Source: Sesamum alatum (lineage: Eukaryota > Streptophyta > Magnoliopsida > Lamiales > Pedaliaceae). From it: 64,000 nucleotides of DNA. Shown in pieces: positions 45,748-57,059 of this stretch; position 1 is the stretch's first letter; each line of letters begins with the position of its first letter. Where the stretch lies: the NCBI GenBank assembly GCA_034509735.1, contig JACGWO010000001.1:9688854-9752853 (forward strand). Reading direction: 5' to 3'. The notes below the pieces were generated by a model that ran no database searches, was not told the origin of the DNA, and was given only the letters and a program-made list of their open reading frames with translations. Made by a program: the position numbers and the translations under genes.

Positions 45748-46706
45748 ATCTCCACCTCAGGATGTGAAAATTCTGATCATCGACCGTTCATTTTTTGTTT
45801 AAGATGGTTAGAATTTGTACATTGGCGGCTGTATAATTTCTTCTTTGTGGTTGTTGATTAGGAGGATAGTATGAGGGAAAGCGCTTCGGTTAAATAATTA
45901 TCCAGCAGGCGTGCGAGGGTGTTTGGAAGAATTTTTAATAATTGTTTTTTAACTTTTAGCTTAAGAAAAGTTGTTATTAGCTTTTCCTAAGCAGAAGCTA
46001 GAAGCATCAGAAGATGTGCTTATCAGCTTATTAGCATTTTAATTAGCAGATATTTCAAAGTTGATTATAAACATTTTTGTCGTTAGTATATTTTGCAACA
46101 AATCTCCAAGTCAGCATTCTTTACTTTTATTACAGTTATATATTATTCAGGGGCACATTAATAAGTTTTAACATATATTTGCTTAACATTGTAATTTATA
46201 ATTTATCGAACACTCCAATTTCAATTTTTTGTCAACTTTTTATTTTGTATTCAAGCATTCTCAATTTTATAACCGCTTAACTTAAAACTTATATTTCTTT
46301 AACATGTTTTAGAGCCCGGGGACTCATAGGGTGGAAGGTTGAATTTATAAAGTTTTCAAAATATTTTATAAAGTGGTTGAAAACTAATAAAATGTTGAGA
46401 TGTATTTGGTAAATTTTAGAATCATGGTTACTATTATCTTCACACAGATTAAAAACTTACTATTAAAATAAAATTTAGTATCTTATAAGTTTCAAAAATA
46501 TTTTATAAGATGGATGAATTTATGAAGTATATTAAAGACTAAATCTCGTTGTTAGTCCCTCATGGACCTCATTTCTATTTTTTAGCACACTTTAGTCCCC
46601 AATCTTTTAAATGCATTTTAACAGTTCATTTTTTTTTAAATTTATCCAATTAAAGTCTTTCACCATTAAATTTAATGAAACCTGAACGGAATACTCTAGT
46701 CACAAT
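45748..46706. other. 3' region of beta-galactosidase and AT-rich spacer
   Basis: The 3' UTR probably ends near 45,850-45,900. The remainder is AT-rich with no gene. It includes 'ttagtccctcatggacctcat' and related phrases (46,545-46,600) resembling degraded transposon ends. A 67-codon hydrophobic frame at 46,077-46,280 is low complexity. Confidence 0.5.
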
Positions 46707-47086
46707 GGAAATAATTGGCTTATTTAAATTTTTATTATAAAAAAAAAAAATTACACATTTACCGCAAAAGCGGTAAATGTTGCAAAAATATAGTGGGTCG
46801 CCAGCTCGGCTGGCGACCCACTATTAAATTTTTTTTTTTTGATGGGTCGCCAGCCCAGCCGGCGACCCTTTTTTTTTTTGTTTTTTTTTTTTAAAAAATT
46901 GTTTTTTTATTATATTTAATTGTTAATATATTTAATAAAATTTATTGATTAAATCGTATTTTATTATTATTTCAAGCTAATTATGATTAATTTATTCCAA
47001 TAAGATAATGCTATTACAATTTTAAAATTAAATATAAATAACTAATAAACTTAAAATTTTACATTAAAAAAATATAATTACAAAAA

Positions 47087-49180
47087 TTAATAATGTCCGC
47101 CTGTACCACAATTACGTCTTTGCCGTTGTCGCCTAGGTCGTCGTATTTCCGGACCAATTGGTTCATTCTGCTCTTGATCATCAATATCGGCATGAATTTG
47201 AAAATGACTAGATGATGTTGTAGAGCTCGACCCTATTAGATCACGATATGCACTCCATGATGGAAATTGGATGGGTGAAACATTACCTACTGGTGCATAT
47301 GTTTGATTCATGCCAAGGCCAAGGTCAAGTTCAATATTTGTATAATGACCTTCAGTATGTACTGGCATGTAAGGAGTCGATTGAAACCAATCATCTTGTT
47401 GAGGCGGTTCAGGCACGTAGCAATCTTCAGTAAAAAATTGAGAGGTATGCACAGTAGATGGCCCAGCTATGTCAACCTGAGGTGTATCTCTTTCTACTGT
47501 GCGAGTTGATATCCTGCTACGACTTCGCGTTTGTCTGTGGGATGTGGACGGAACATCATCTTGTGGCAATGGATTTTGAGGTGCGATACCTTGTCCCATT
47601 CGTTGATTTGTTGCAATTTGAACAACATTTCGATATATGTCCAAATGCATTGTCATTGCTTGACGATATGCCTCTAGTTGATCGGGTGTAGTTTCGCAAC
47701 TTATTCGAAAAGTTTCCATTTGGTCAAGCTAAAGTGAACCGAATATATTATAAGTGTGCAATTTTTGAACGTGTGAAAATATAAAAATATGATTAGAAAT
47801 AAGTATGTTTACAAGATAACGTACCACCATTTGCCACGATGTTGCATGTCCAGGTTGGTACCCACTTCCAACACGCATTTGAGCAGATGATGATATGAAA
47901 CGACGTGTAATTTCATCATACCACTGCTCATATCCATCTTCTACAGTTATTTCATTAGATATTGGGGTCGAAGCACAATGGTCTCATTTCGTCTCTGCCA
48001 TCGAACGATATATTCGACGTGTCGTTGATACCAATCTATCCCCACTCGTGAATGAACGAGAGATACGATGTAGTTCCATGTCGTGGTCATTTTGTACTTC
48101 TGGGATATTTTGCCTCATCCCGAATTGGCGAAGAACTCGTTCAGGACGGTGCATCTCCACAATTGCGTAGAAGATTAGAGGACATGATGATGTCCACAAT
48201 TGTGGGTTGCATTCTTGTGGCAACTCTCCAATGCATTGCAAGCTCATGTCGTAAGGCTGCCAGCAAAACTGGAATACAGAAAATACTTATGCACTCGAGT
48301 TTAATTATTGCTAGTATAAATGTTTAAATAGTTTTAAATACCTGATCATGCGACATGCAATCCAATACTTCTCTCATAGCTTGAATGGTCCGATGCACTG
48401 TTGATGTAAATTTGAGTTTTCCGTTCCAATAGGCACCATATGGTGGCAATGGCAGGACATGGTTCTCATCAATAACATAGTGCTCCATCTCAACGTAACA
48501 TTTTGTTACAATTGGTCTCAATGGATTGATACGAGACCATCCCCAAATCTATTAACAGTAGATGAGTGATTAATAATAAGATTTGAGAAAGTTGTTCAAA
48601 TAAACAAATATAAATATAATAACTCAAACTTACTTGAAGCAATGGTAGTGCGCCTGCAATGACTTCTTTTCCTTTCGAACTTGCATTGCATAGTTCTCGA
48701 TATAAAAATGCAAGCACAGCACTTCCCCAACTATATGATCGAGTTGTGTGCGTCGCCTCCATTTTCTGGAGATATAGCAGAGGGATTCGGTTACCGGATG
48801 AGTCAGGACACATCACCCCCCCTAGCAACAATAATGCGAATGCACGTGCATATTGTTCTACAACAATATTTGGAGTGTGATTGTGATTTTCTATATTAGA
48901 ATATGTGGTTAATAATAGCAGTTACGCTTATACGGCTACCGCGAATCGAAATTTGCGGGAGGTTGAAAACCTAAATATGTAGTACAGTACTCCCCCCATT
49001 CATGTGAAGTTCTCTCGAATCCAATCCGGTAACGGGTTCTCTGTCAATAGGAAGGGCCCAATATAATCGCGATATCTTGTAAAGTGATGGTGGCCTCTCC
49101 TGTTCGAAAGTGAAATGTATGGGTTTCAGGACGCCATCTCTCCACAAGTGCGCGTGATGAGATGACTATCTAATTGAATT
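47087..49180 (-). pseudogene. Plant mobile domain (PMD, MAIN/MAIL1-like) protein, decayed
   Basis: Read from 49,180 leftward, PMD signatures occur in the expected order. First is [20 protein letters not shown] with [10 protein letters not shown] (about 49,150-49,050). A frameshift follows and the frame continues EPVTGLDSRELHMNGG. Next are PDSSGNRIPLLYL and YSWGSAVLAFLYRELCNASS (48,490-48,831), then a stretch with WNGKLKFTSTVHRTIQAM (48,324-48,521). WQPYD and RPERVLRQFGMRQNIPE (47,984-48,260) follow, with a second frameshift near 48,050. A 210-codon hydrophilic tail (47,087-47,719, ending RRPRRQRQRRN) comes last. Some gaps may be introns, but at least two are frame breaks. PMD proteins of the host (MAIN, MAIL1) act in transposon silencing and genome stability; the role of transposon-borne copies is unknown. 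Confidence 0.7.
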
Positions 49181-49414
49181 CTACCACATTTGTATACACC
49201 ATAATGCATCTTGGTGTCGTTCATATGCGTTGATGTAACACTTGACATAACGATCCCACTGATTCCAAAAAACAAAAGATAATTAATTCGATGTTGAATA
49301 AATATAACCTCGAAGAGACAATACACACGTACCTTACTAATAGACTCCCATACTGATCCTTTTGGCAGTTAACACACCCGATCTTGCATCGCACGACACT
49401 CCATTAAGTACTCT

Positions 49415-49681
49415 TCAAAATTTTGTAAATATTATAACGCTGCTAAGGATGTTTAATCGGTGGACGGCCTCCTCATACGATATTTTAATCACAGCCTTCT
49501 TGTTTACCCGTGCCACTGCCAGTCGGATGCAAACTGGATCGATGGAGCCTGGCTTGAAGTGACCCATATTGAGATACTTGACCAGTTCATTAACGAAAAT
49601 CTTCTCCAGCTCATCTGTCCATTTTCCCTTGTAAAATAGATTATTTTGGTAATACCACCCATCCTTATTCTCACTCTGCAT
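49415..49681 (-). pseudogene. Possible Myb/SANT-like DNA-binding module at the 5' end of the leftward transcription unit
   Basis: The ATG at 49,681 opens 88 codons with FYKGKWTDELEKIFVNELVKY and, later, SYEEAVHRLNILSS. The Trp-containing start, helical pattern and conserved 'YEEAVHRLNILSS' resemble plant Myb/SANT-like modules found in transposon proteins. Further downstream, in another frame, 'LPKGSVWESISKV' (near 49,345) looks like the end of the same domain. I am not certain of the family. It could belong to the PMD gene as a fused N-terminal domain or be a separate gene. Confidence 0.4.
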
Positions 49682-49747
49682 GTTGAATATTAGCAGTGGA
49701 GTGAAAAATAGATTTATTTATATCGTATATATATAGATATACATATA

Positions 49748-49980
49748 TCGTCTTGTCACATATATGACGTGACAAGACTATGCAAGCCGATATGACAAGG
49801 CTTGCATAGCCTTGTCATGTCATATATATATATATTGACAAGACGATGTGACAAAGCTTGCATAGCCTTGTCACTCATAGAGTCACATGCACAATAATTA
49901 TGCATGTGACTCAATTATTGCACAAGGCCTTTAAGGCCTTGTGCAATATATATGTGCGTGGAGTTTGGAGCAAACTCCAG
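49748..49980. repeat. Cluster of hairpins between the two divergent arms of MULE-3
   Basis: At least five inverted repeats crowd 230 bases. TCTTGTCAC (49,751) pairs with GTGACAAGA. CTATGCAAGCC (49,778) pairs with GGCTTGCATAG, and the overlapping alternative TGACAAGGCT (49,793) pairs with AGCCTTGTCA. GAGTCACATGCA (49,880) pairs with TGCATGTGACTC. TATTGCACAAGGCCTT (49,916-49,931) pairs with 49,933-49,948 around a single base. TGGAGTTTG (49,959) pairs with CAAACTCCA. The words GACAAG and CATAGCCTTGTC recur. It lies between the leftward SANT/PMD start and the rightward transposase start, where a shared promoter is expected. Confidence 0.75.
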
Positions 49981-50158
49981 AAGTGTTACTGATTTGTATA
50001 TTCGTGTAGTTAAACAGTTCTCGTATTTTACATTCAAGAATAATTATAAGTCTTGTCACAGTTACACTCAACTCGGTAAGATATAGTAATTACATCATGT
50101 ATTGTATTTAATTTGTTATATCAATCTCATTTAACATTTGTCGATTATGGTTGCAGAT

Positions 50159-52985
50159 ATGTCGACATCAAATTCTCGCATTGATGTATTGATCTATTTT
50201 GGGGGTGAGATATATCAAGATGGTTGGTCGGTTACGTATGACCGCAACCCAGGGGATTTATGAGGATTTCACGTTCAATTACATTTTCGCAGTTTTTAAC
50301 AAAGTTGTACACAAACTACGAGTTAACAATGCCGAATATTTACTAAAAGTATCTGTTAAGCACGTAGGTCCAATACATGGGGCGAATAAAAGAAACTCTA
50401 GTACCGCTTGATGATGAAAACTTAGCAGAATTCCTCAACCCTGATGTGGATACTACTCAATAGAAGCATATGTTGAACAGCTCCAGTTGAAGCTGCAGCT
50501 GGTTCGCAAATGTTAAATCAACAATGGGGCGACTACATATCCCTTTTGTCGAACCCGGGGTTCGCAAATGTTCAAACTTTTAATGATGATGTATTCGCAG
50601 GTGCTTCCACTTCATTGCATAATGACACACCCGAAGTTGTCAGAGTCACAGAAGGCCTTCAAAATGTTGGGGTTCACTGCACAGGGGCCACGACCTCACA
50701 AATTATCAGAATCCGATAGGATTTTTGACGACGATGAAGTTGCAAATGATCCGGAAGGTGATAGTTTTTGCACAATACTCAGATGAAAGGTTCCGAGCCC
50801 GACGAAGCAGAATTTCCAATACCGCCACTAGATCCCGAGGATGATATTGACGTTTATGTGATGGCCGAGACATTAGCTCCTAATACAGAAGGTACGCCAT
50901 CAACACACCAAACGCCATTCAGCCTTCTATTACACCAACACCAGAAAATGCTCACATGTTTTATCGTGTATACCTTTTTTTGAACAAACTTTTTCCGGAG
51001 ATACCTGCGGACTCCAATCGATGTTCCGTCTTTTGAAGTACGCAAAATATCATGACACAAATCTAGGCAAGCTCGATGTAGGCATGGTTTTCAAAAATAA
51101 AGTACATTTGATAGGTGCTGTGAAAGATTACTCTATACGACATGCACGTCGTGAGTATTTTGTTCTAGAGAGCACTCCCAAGATATGGAAAGTCGTATGC
51201 AAACATAGCACCCCAGGTACTCGTAAATAGCTTATGCACATTATAATTGATTATTTACTTATGCACATTCATTGGTCGATTTTTTACTTATGCACATTCA
51301 TTAATTTTTTTTTTCTTTTCCAGAAATGTGGTGTAAGGTGGTACCTCCGAGGAATAGATAAAGCTAAACTTGGACGTTGGGTGATCACGAAATATGGAGG
51401 TGATCACACTTGTGTTATATCAGAACTGTCACTCGAGTATTGCAATCTAGATAGAGGATTTGTTGCGTCCTTGCTATTGGGACAAGTTAAATGCGACCCT
51501 ACATATGGAATAAAAAATGTCATCCAACTGTGAAGGACCAATTAGGTTTCGACATATCATATGCGAAGGCATGGTACAGTTTGAAGATGGCTCGTGAGAC
51601 TGTCTATGGGACATGGGAGAGCTCTGTAATGAAACTCCCCAGTTACCTTGGCGCACTTAAAAAATGGAATGATGGAACAATTGTTGAATGGGAGCACAAA
51701 TCATTCCGGCGCTCAATTGGTGCGTATGTCATCAAATATGTATTTTGGGCTTTTAAACCATGCATTGAAGGGTTCCAATATTGTCGCAAAGTCATAAGTG
51801 TAGATGGAACTCATTTATATACGAAGTACAAACACAAAATGTTGATTGCAGCTTCGATGGATGCGAATCAACAGGTATTGCCCCTTGCATTTGCTATTGT
51901 TGATGAAGAATCATATCTATCTTGGAAATGGTTTCTTCAGATGCTGAGTAGACACATCATTAGAGGGGTGTTGGGAATGTGTCTTATATCTGATCGCAAT
52001 GCTGGCCTCTTATCCGCAATAAAAGATATTCCTGACTTTGTTCCTCCTTGCGGTGTGCATAGATATTGCTTGAGGCACGTGTGTTCAAACTTCAACAATC
52101 AGTTTAAGAACGTGCAATTGAAGGATCTTTGTTGGCGAGCTGGCTCAGAATATCAAATTAGAAAATTCAATCGCACCATGGAAGAGGTTAAGAGTATAAA
52201 ACTAGAAGCACACCACTGGCTAGAGCAAATTGAAAAGGAAAAGTGGACAACTTCTCATGATGGTGGATGGAGATGCGGTATTCTGACCACCAACATGTCG
52301 GAATGCATCAATGGGGTTTTAAAAGGGGCACGCCGTCTTCCTGTAACTGCAATTGTTGAAATGACTTTTAATCGCTCAGTCCATTATTTTCGTGAGAGGA
52401 TGGCTAAGAGTACTACAATGATAAACAACAATCAACCGTGGACGGACTATGCATATAAAATGTTCCAACGGTGGTCCGCCAGATCCGTCGAGCATGTGGT
52501 CATGACATTCGATCAAATCCAACAGACTGCCTCTGTGGTTACGAGACATTATTATGGACAGGGGTGCAACACTCACGTTGTGAAAAATTGCAACTCAAGA
52601 GTGTTCATGTGGCAAATGGAATCAATTTGGAATACCATGCTCTCATGCTCAAAAGGTATGCGCTGCATATAGGCTTAACGCTGCATCAATGGTTAAGCAA
52701 TATTATGCTTTAATGCCTTACTGAATGACATATTCTGAATCTTTTCAACCTATAATGGCGGAAGACTATTGGGATATTCCCATTTTTCAATTGGTCCACG
52801 ACGATACTCTTCGTACATCAACTCGTCCGGGTCGACGCCAAAGTACCTGAATACCTAATGAAATGGATTGGGCACAAAACTCGTGCACGACAACAAATTC
52901 GCAGTCAATCCCGACGAAACCAAGGTCCTTCAAGCCAAAGTAACGTCCAAAGGCAGGGTCGTAGACGACAAAATAATGTACCAAA
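50159..52985 (+). pseudogene. MuDR-type transposase (MULE), frameshifted
   Basis: Pieces in order are: an N-terminal MuDRA-like start at 50,159 (IDVLIYFGGEIYQDGWSV) lost to a frameshift near 50,260; an acidic stretch; a zinc-binding N-domain (LDVGMVFKNKVHLIGAVKDY, then CGVRWYLRG and WVITKYGGDHTC) at 51,021-51,530; and a long 393-codon core at 51,491-52,672. The core carries the Mutator DDE residues in SVDGTHLY, ISDRNAGLL and NMSECINGVLK. A SWIM zinc finger (CSCGKW with PCSHAQKVC) lies at about 52,606-52,690, but in a different frame from the core. An Arg/Gln-rich tail follows to about 52,985. A possible intron lies near 51,200-51,324. All catalytic residues survive, but several frame breaks mean no full-length product. 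Confidence 0.8.
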
Positions 52986-53838
52986 TACTTGAATACACAT
53001 TTTTATGTAATTTTTTAGTGTATTATTTTTAATTCTAAATTTTTATAATCATAATTCTTTAAATTATCATAGTGTCAATTATTTTTTTTAATGAATAATC
53101 ATAATTAGCTTGAAATAATAATAAAATAAGATTTAATCAATAAATTTTATTAAATATATTAACAATTAAATATAATAAAAAACGATTTTAAAAAAAACAA
53201 AAAAAAATAAAGAGTCGCCGGCTGGGCTGGCGACCCACCAAAAAAAAAAATTTTAATAGTGGGTCGCCAGCCCAGCTGGCGACCCACTATATTTTTGTAA
53301 CATTTACCACTTTTGCGATAAATGTGTAATTATTTTTTTTTATAATAAATATATAAATAAGCCGGAAATAATTATCAAATACCAAATTTTCCATTATCCA
53401 TATATTGAGATGAAGTAAAAATCCAATTATTCAGCCATAAATCTGAATTTCATTGATCAAACAATTGGGATTTCTTACCTTTCATCGCAAATTCTCGGAT
53501 TAAATTAGAAAATATTGTTTCGTTGAAAATGTTGGAAAATGGTGAATGATAAATTAAAGAATAAATCGTGACAAGTGATTGGTTACGATGTGCGACGCAT
53601 AATAAGCTCGTGATAGCTCATGACAGCTCGTGACACAAAGATGATGGTTGATGGGCCCCAATCATCATCCGGTCGTGTCTGATCAACCTAATGGGTGTGT
53701 CTGTAAACAGATTTTCGTGTTCCTGAATTTACGAAATACGAAAATATTACAAATAAATTCTTGAATTGAATTTTGGCACGCCCAGTGGGACTACTCTACC
53801 TCTCATCTCTTTCCTTCAACAAAGTCTGAAGTATTTCA

Positions 53839-55560
53839 ATGGACGCTCAAGGAAAAGCCATGAAGACGGTGAATTCCAAACTCGCCACATCAAAGTCTTC
53901 GAGTTCAAGCAGCAGCAGAGTCTCGGTGTTACTACGAGGAGCATGTCGAAGAAACTTAAGGAATCTTCCCAGGTGACTCCTCCAATTGAATCCGCTCAGA
54001 AGGACATATTTGTGCCTAACCACGCAATCGAAGATGACGAAGACAAATCTCCTCCGTCCTCTCCTCTGAGTCCAGCTATTCCTTCGCACGAATGTGGCCC
54101 CAGTTATGGTGACGAATGCCACAACCTTAGAAGAGCAAATTGCAAATCTGACAAGAGCTATCGAGGGACTCGCTAAGCATGTCCAAGAGCAAGATGCCCA
54201 AATCGCTAGGTTAATCAACAAGCCAGACAATGTTGAGACAAGCCATATTCGAGGAAAACAAGTCGAGGCTCATGAAGAAGTAGAAATATCCACAAAGGAA
54301 AATTACACCGAGAAAGATGAACCTGCAAAAAGGCTTCAAGTCTCGTCCAATGGATTGATCCCTGTGGACCAATTGAAAGAATTCATCGAAGGGACCATTA
54401 GGAGCAAGATTGAGGGAAGCTCAAGGTCATCATTTACCTACTCCAAGCCCTACACTCCAAGAATTGACAGCTTAAAGATGCCAATGGCTACCAACCGCCG
54501 AAGTTTCAACAATTTGACGGCAAAGGCAATCCTAAGCAGCACGTCGCTCACTTCGTCGAAACGTGCAACAATGCCGGAACATATGGCGATCATCTAGTCA
54601 AACAGTTCGTTCGATCACTGAAAGGCAACGCATTTGATTGGTATACTGATTTGGAAGCCGGTTCAATTGATGGATGGGACCAACTAGAGCAAGAATTCTT
54701 GAATCGCTTCTATAGCACTCGGCGCACTGTCAGCATGATTGAGCTTACGAATTCCCGCCAATGGAAGGATGAGCCAGTCATCGATTATATCAATAGGTGG
54801 AGGAATCTGAGCCTCAACTGCAAAGACCGATTATCTGAAGCTTCCGCCATTGAGATGTGTATTCAAGGGATGCATTGGGGTCTTCGGTATATTCTTCAGG
54901 GAATCCTACCCAGATCATTCGAAGATTTGGCCACTCGAGCACATGACATGGAGTTAAGTATGGCAGCAAGTGGAGTAGAAGGACCACCTGTCCAAGAGCC
55001 CCGCAGAACCAAGGAAAGGCAAGAAATCAAGAAAGGGGGCAAACCCTTTTCAAAACCTCCAAGCAAGGAATCGATGGCAGTGAATGTAGCGCCACTCAAA
55101 CTTAGGAGCGCAGCAAAAGACAACATTACCCCGAAGCAAAATGCTCCTTACGAGAGACCACAAAGAAAATTAACCTTGAAGGAAATGCAAGCAAAACAAT
55201 ATCCTTTTCTTGATTCCGATGTTCCCGGCATATTCGATGACTTGTTGGAGGCCAATCTCATGAACTACCTGAAGCGAAACGACCTGAAGAAGCTGAACGA
55301 ACAGATGACCCAAAATATTGCAAATACCACCGTTTAGTCGGGCATTCGATACAAGATTGCTTCGTGTTCAAAGACAAGGTTATGCAATTAGCTCGCCAAG
55401 GCAAGATCTCTCTTGAGGAAGATACCGCCACAGCAAACACGACCTCGGTCAAATGTGGGTCTTTTGATAGGAAGCCTCCCACAATACCACACACGAGAAC
55501 GCTACTGCAATCAAAGAGGACACTCTGTCTGAAAAAGAAGATTTCTCTGATAGTGACGAA
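53839..55560 (+). pseudogene. gag region of the Ty3/gypsy element
   Basis: The start is at 53,839 (MDAQGKAMKTVNSKL), after the leader. Frame changes occur near 53,930, 54,100, 54,490 and 55,270. The capsid core lies around 54,560-54,990 and includes [21 protein letters not shown] and [14 protein letters not shown], the retrotransposon gag pattern. A compact zinc knuckle-like C-x2-H-x4-H-x4-C (near 55,325-55,370) follows. The breaks make it non-functional. Family assignment is clear from the capsid motif. Confidence 0.75.
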
Positions 55561-55563
55561 TGC

Positions 55564-56490
55564 ATGTCCACCATTACCTTCACCGACGAAGATTTGCTTC
55601 TTGGGTCAAAGCCTCATAACCGCCCCTTGTTCGTCGCTGGATATGCACGTGAACAAAAGGTGAATAGAATATTGATTGATGGAGGCTCTGCAGTCAATAT
55701 CTTACCCCTACGAACCTTGAGAGACTTGGGGGTCCGATGGACGAACTCGCAACAGCCGCCTCATGATTCAAGGCTTCAATCAAGGAGGACAAAGGGCTGT
55801 CGGCATTATCAGGATAGAATTGTTGATGGACGATATGGCGTCAACCGCGCTATTCCATGTTATAGACGCCAAGACTTCTTACAACATGCTTCTTGGCCGC
55901 CCCTGGTTGCATGAAAATTCTGTGGTCCCCTCAACATGGCATCAATGCTTCAAATACTGCCGCAATGGTATAGTGAAAAGGGTACTCGGTGATACCAAGC
56001 CTTTTACCGAAGCTGAGTCGCACTTCGCCGACGCCAAGTACTACGTTGAAACTGCCAAAAGAGGAAAAGAGGTTTCATCCTCTGAGAAACCAAGGTCACA
56101 TGACGATGGAAGCATGAGGAGAAATAAGCAGCCCGTTGTCGAGGCCGGATTTTCAAAGAGTCTGACTTTACCATTGACTCAAGTCAACGCGAAGCAACCG
56201 TCGAAACCGCCACTCGAAGGATTTGTGTCCTCAACCCAAAAGGAAGAAGAGGGACATGGAACGTTGGCCATAGACGGAGAAGGGTATGATCCTAAAGCCT
56301 TCAAATTGCTTGTTAAAGCCGGGTATAATCCACAAGAAAGGTTAGCCCTTGGAAAACTTCCTCCCGAAGCCACTGGCAAGAAGCTCCATGGACTCAACAC
56401 CACCCAAGTAATGTTAAAAGAAAAGGGCACGCAGTCCCAGATTCGCGTGTGGGTCTTGGCTTTATCCCTCCTAAGCCTATCCGCATAACC
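55564..56490 (+). pseudogene. Aspartic protease region of the Ty3/gypsy element
   Basis: The active-site motif ILIDGGSAVNILPL lies at about 55,667-55,710; the Gly in DGGS is typical of the plant Tat group. A frameshift near 55,735 moves the reading frame, which continues with YNMLLGRPWLH, the second conserved protease motif (near 55,880). A low-complexity linker with repeated 'VFNRLG'/'VFDRLG' phrases follows before reverse transcriptase (near 56,570-56,670). Confidence 0.75.
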
Positions 56491-57059
56491 ATAAAAAGGG
56501 CCAGCAGCAACCATGTCAGTGAAAGCCTCTCTTCAACAGAAGATAATCAAAGGAAAGAAAATCCACGGGAGTCTGTCTTCAATAGACTCGGCCCACGTAA
56601 AAGACTGGTGCACAGAAGGACCGACAATCAATCTGTCTTTGATAGACTTGGTCCACAGAAAAGAACGATGAACCAAAAGAGAGCCATGTCCAAGGTGGCT
56701 GCACAATCAAAGGAAAACATCACATCCTCACATAAACTTAGAAGTTTGGTTCCTTCCAGGATGAGACGCCACACAACTCTAGACATATCATGTGGCAGAA
56801 TCTTGAAAGTTAAAATAAGAACAATGGTCTTCACACAAGTTCAACTTGATGACGAGGATGACAGAGAAAGCGTTGCATCATCCAACTATATTGACGACAA
56901 TGCTGAAGAAGATATCGCTCTAGCCCATCACATCACCTTAATCGAAAATGAAGAGGTTGAAGAAGAAGATGCTGCAGACGCTCCTCTAGAACTTGAGGAA
57001 GGCATTAAAGCCACTGTTGACGAGTTGAAAGAAGTCAATCTAGGTGATGCCGAAGATCC

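Larger units (their letters stand above)
46717..53363. mobile_element. MULE-3: 6.6-kb Mutator-like element with transposase and PMD arms
   Basis: TSD GGAAATAATT (46,707-46,716 and 53,364-53,373) is a perfect 10-bp duplication. The ends are GGCTTATTTA and TAAATAAGCC. TIRs of about 300 bases are closely similar and include small hairpins: TTTACCGC/GCGGTAAA on the left arm, and AGTGGGTCGCCAGC/GCTGGCGACCCACT. Inside, a decayed PMD gene with a possible SANT-like module reads left and a decayed MuDR transposase reads right, with a hairpin-rich spacer between them. TIR similarity shows fairly recent movement, yet the genes carry frameshifts, so this copy was probably mobilised in trans or has decayed since insertion. 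Confidence 0.88.

Noticed and set aside
47248..48880. Plus-strand frames across the PMD region
   Set aside because: They are shadows of the minus-strand PMD gene, whose motifs are recognisable.
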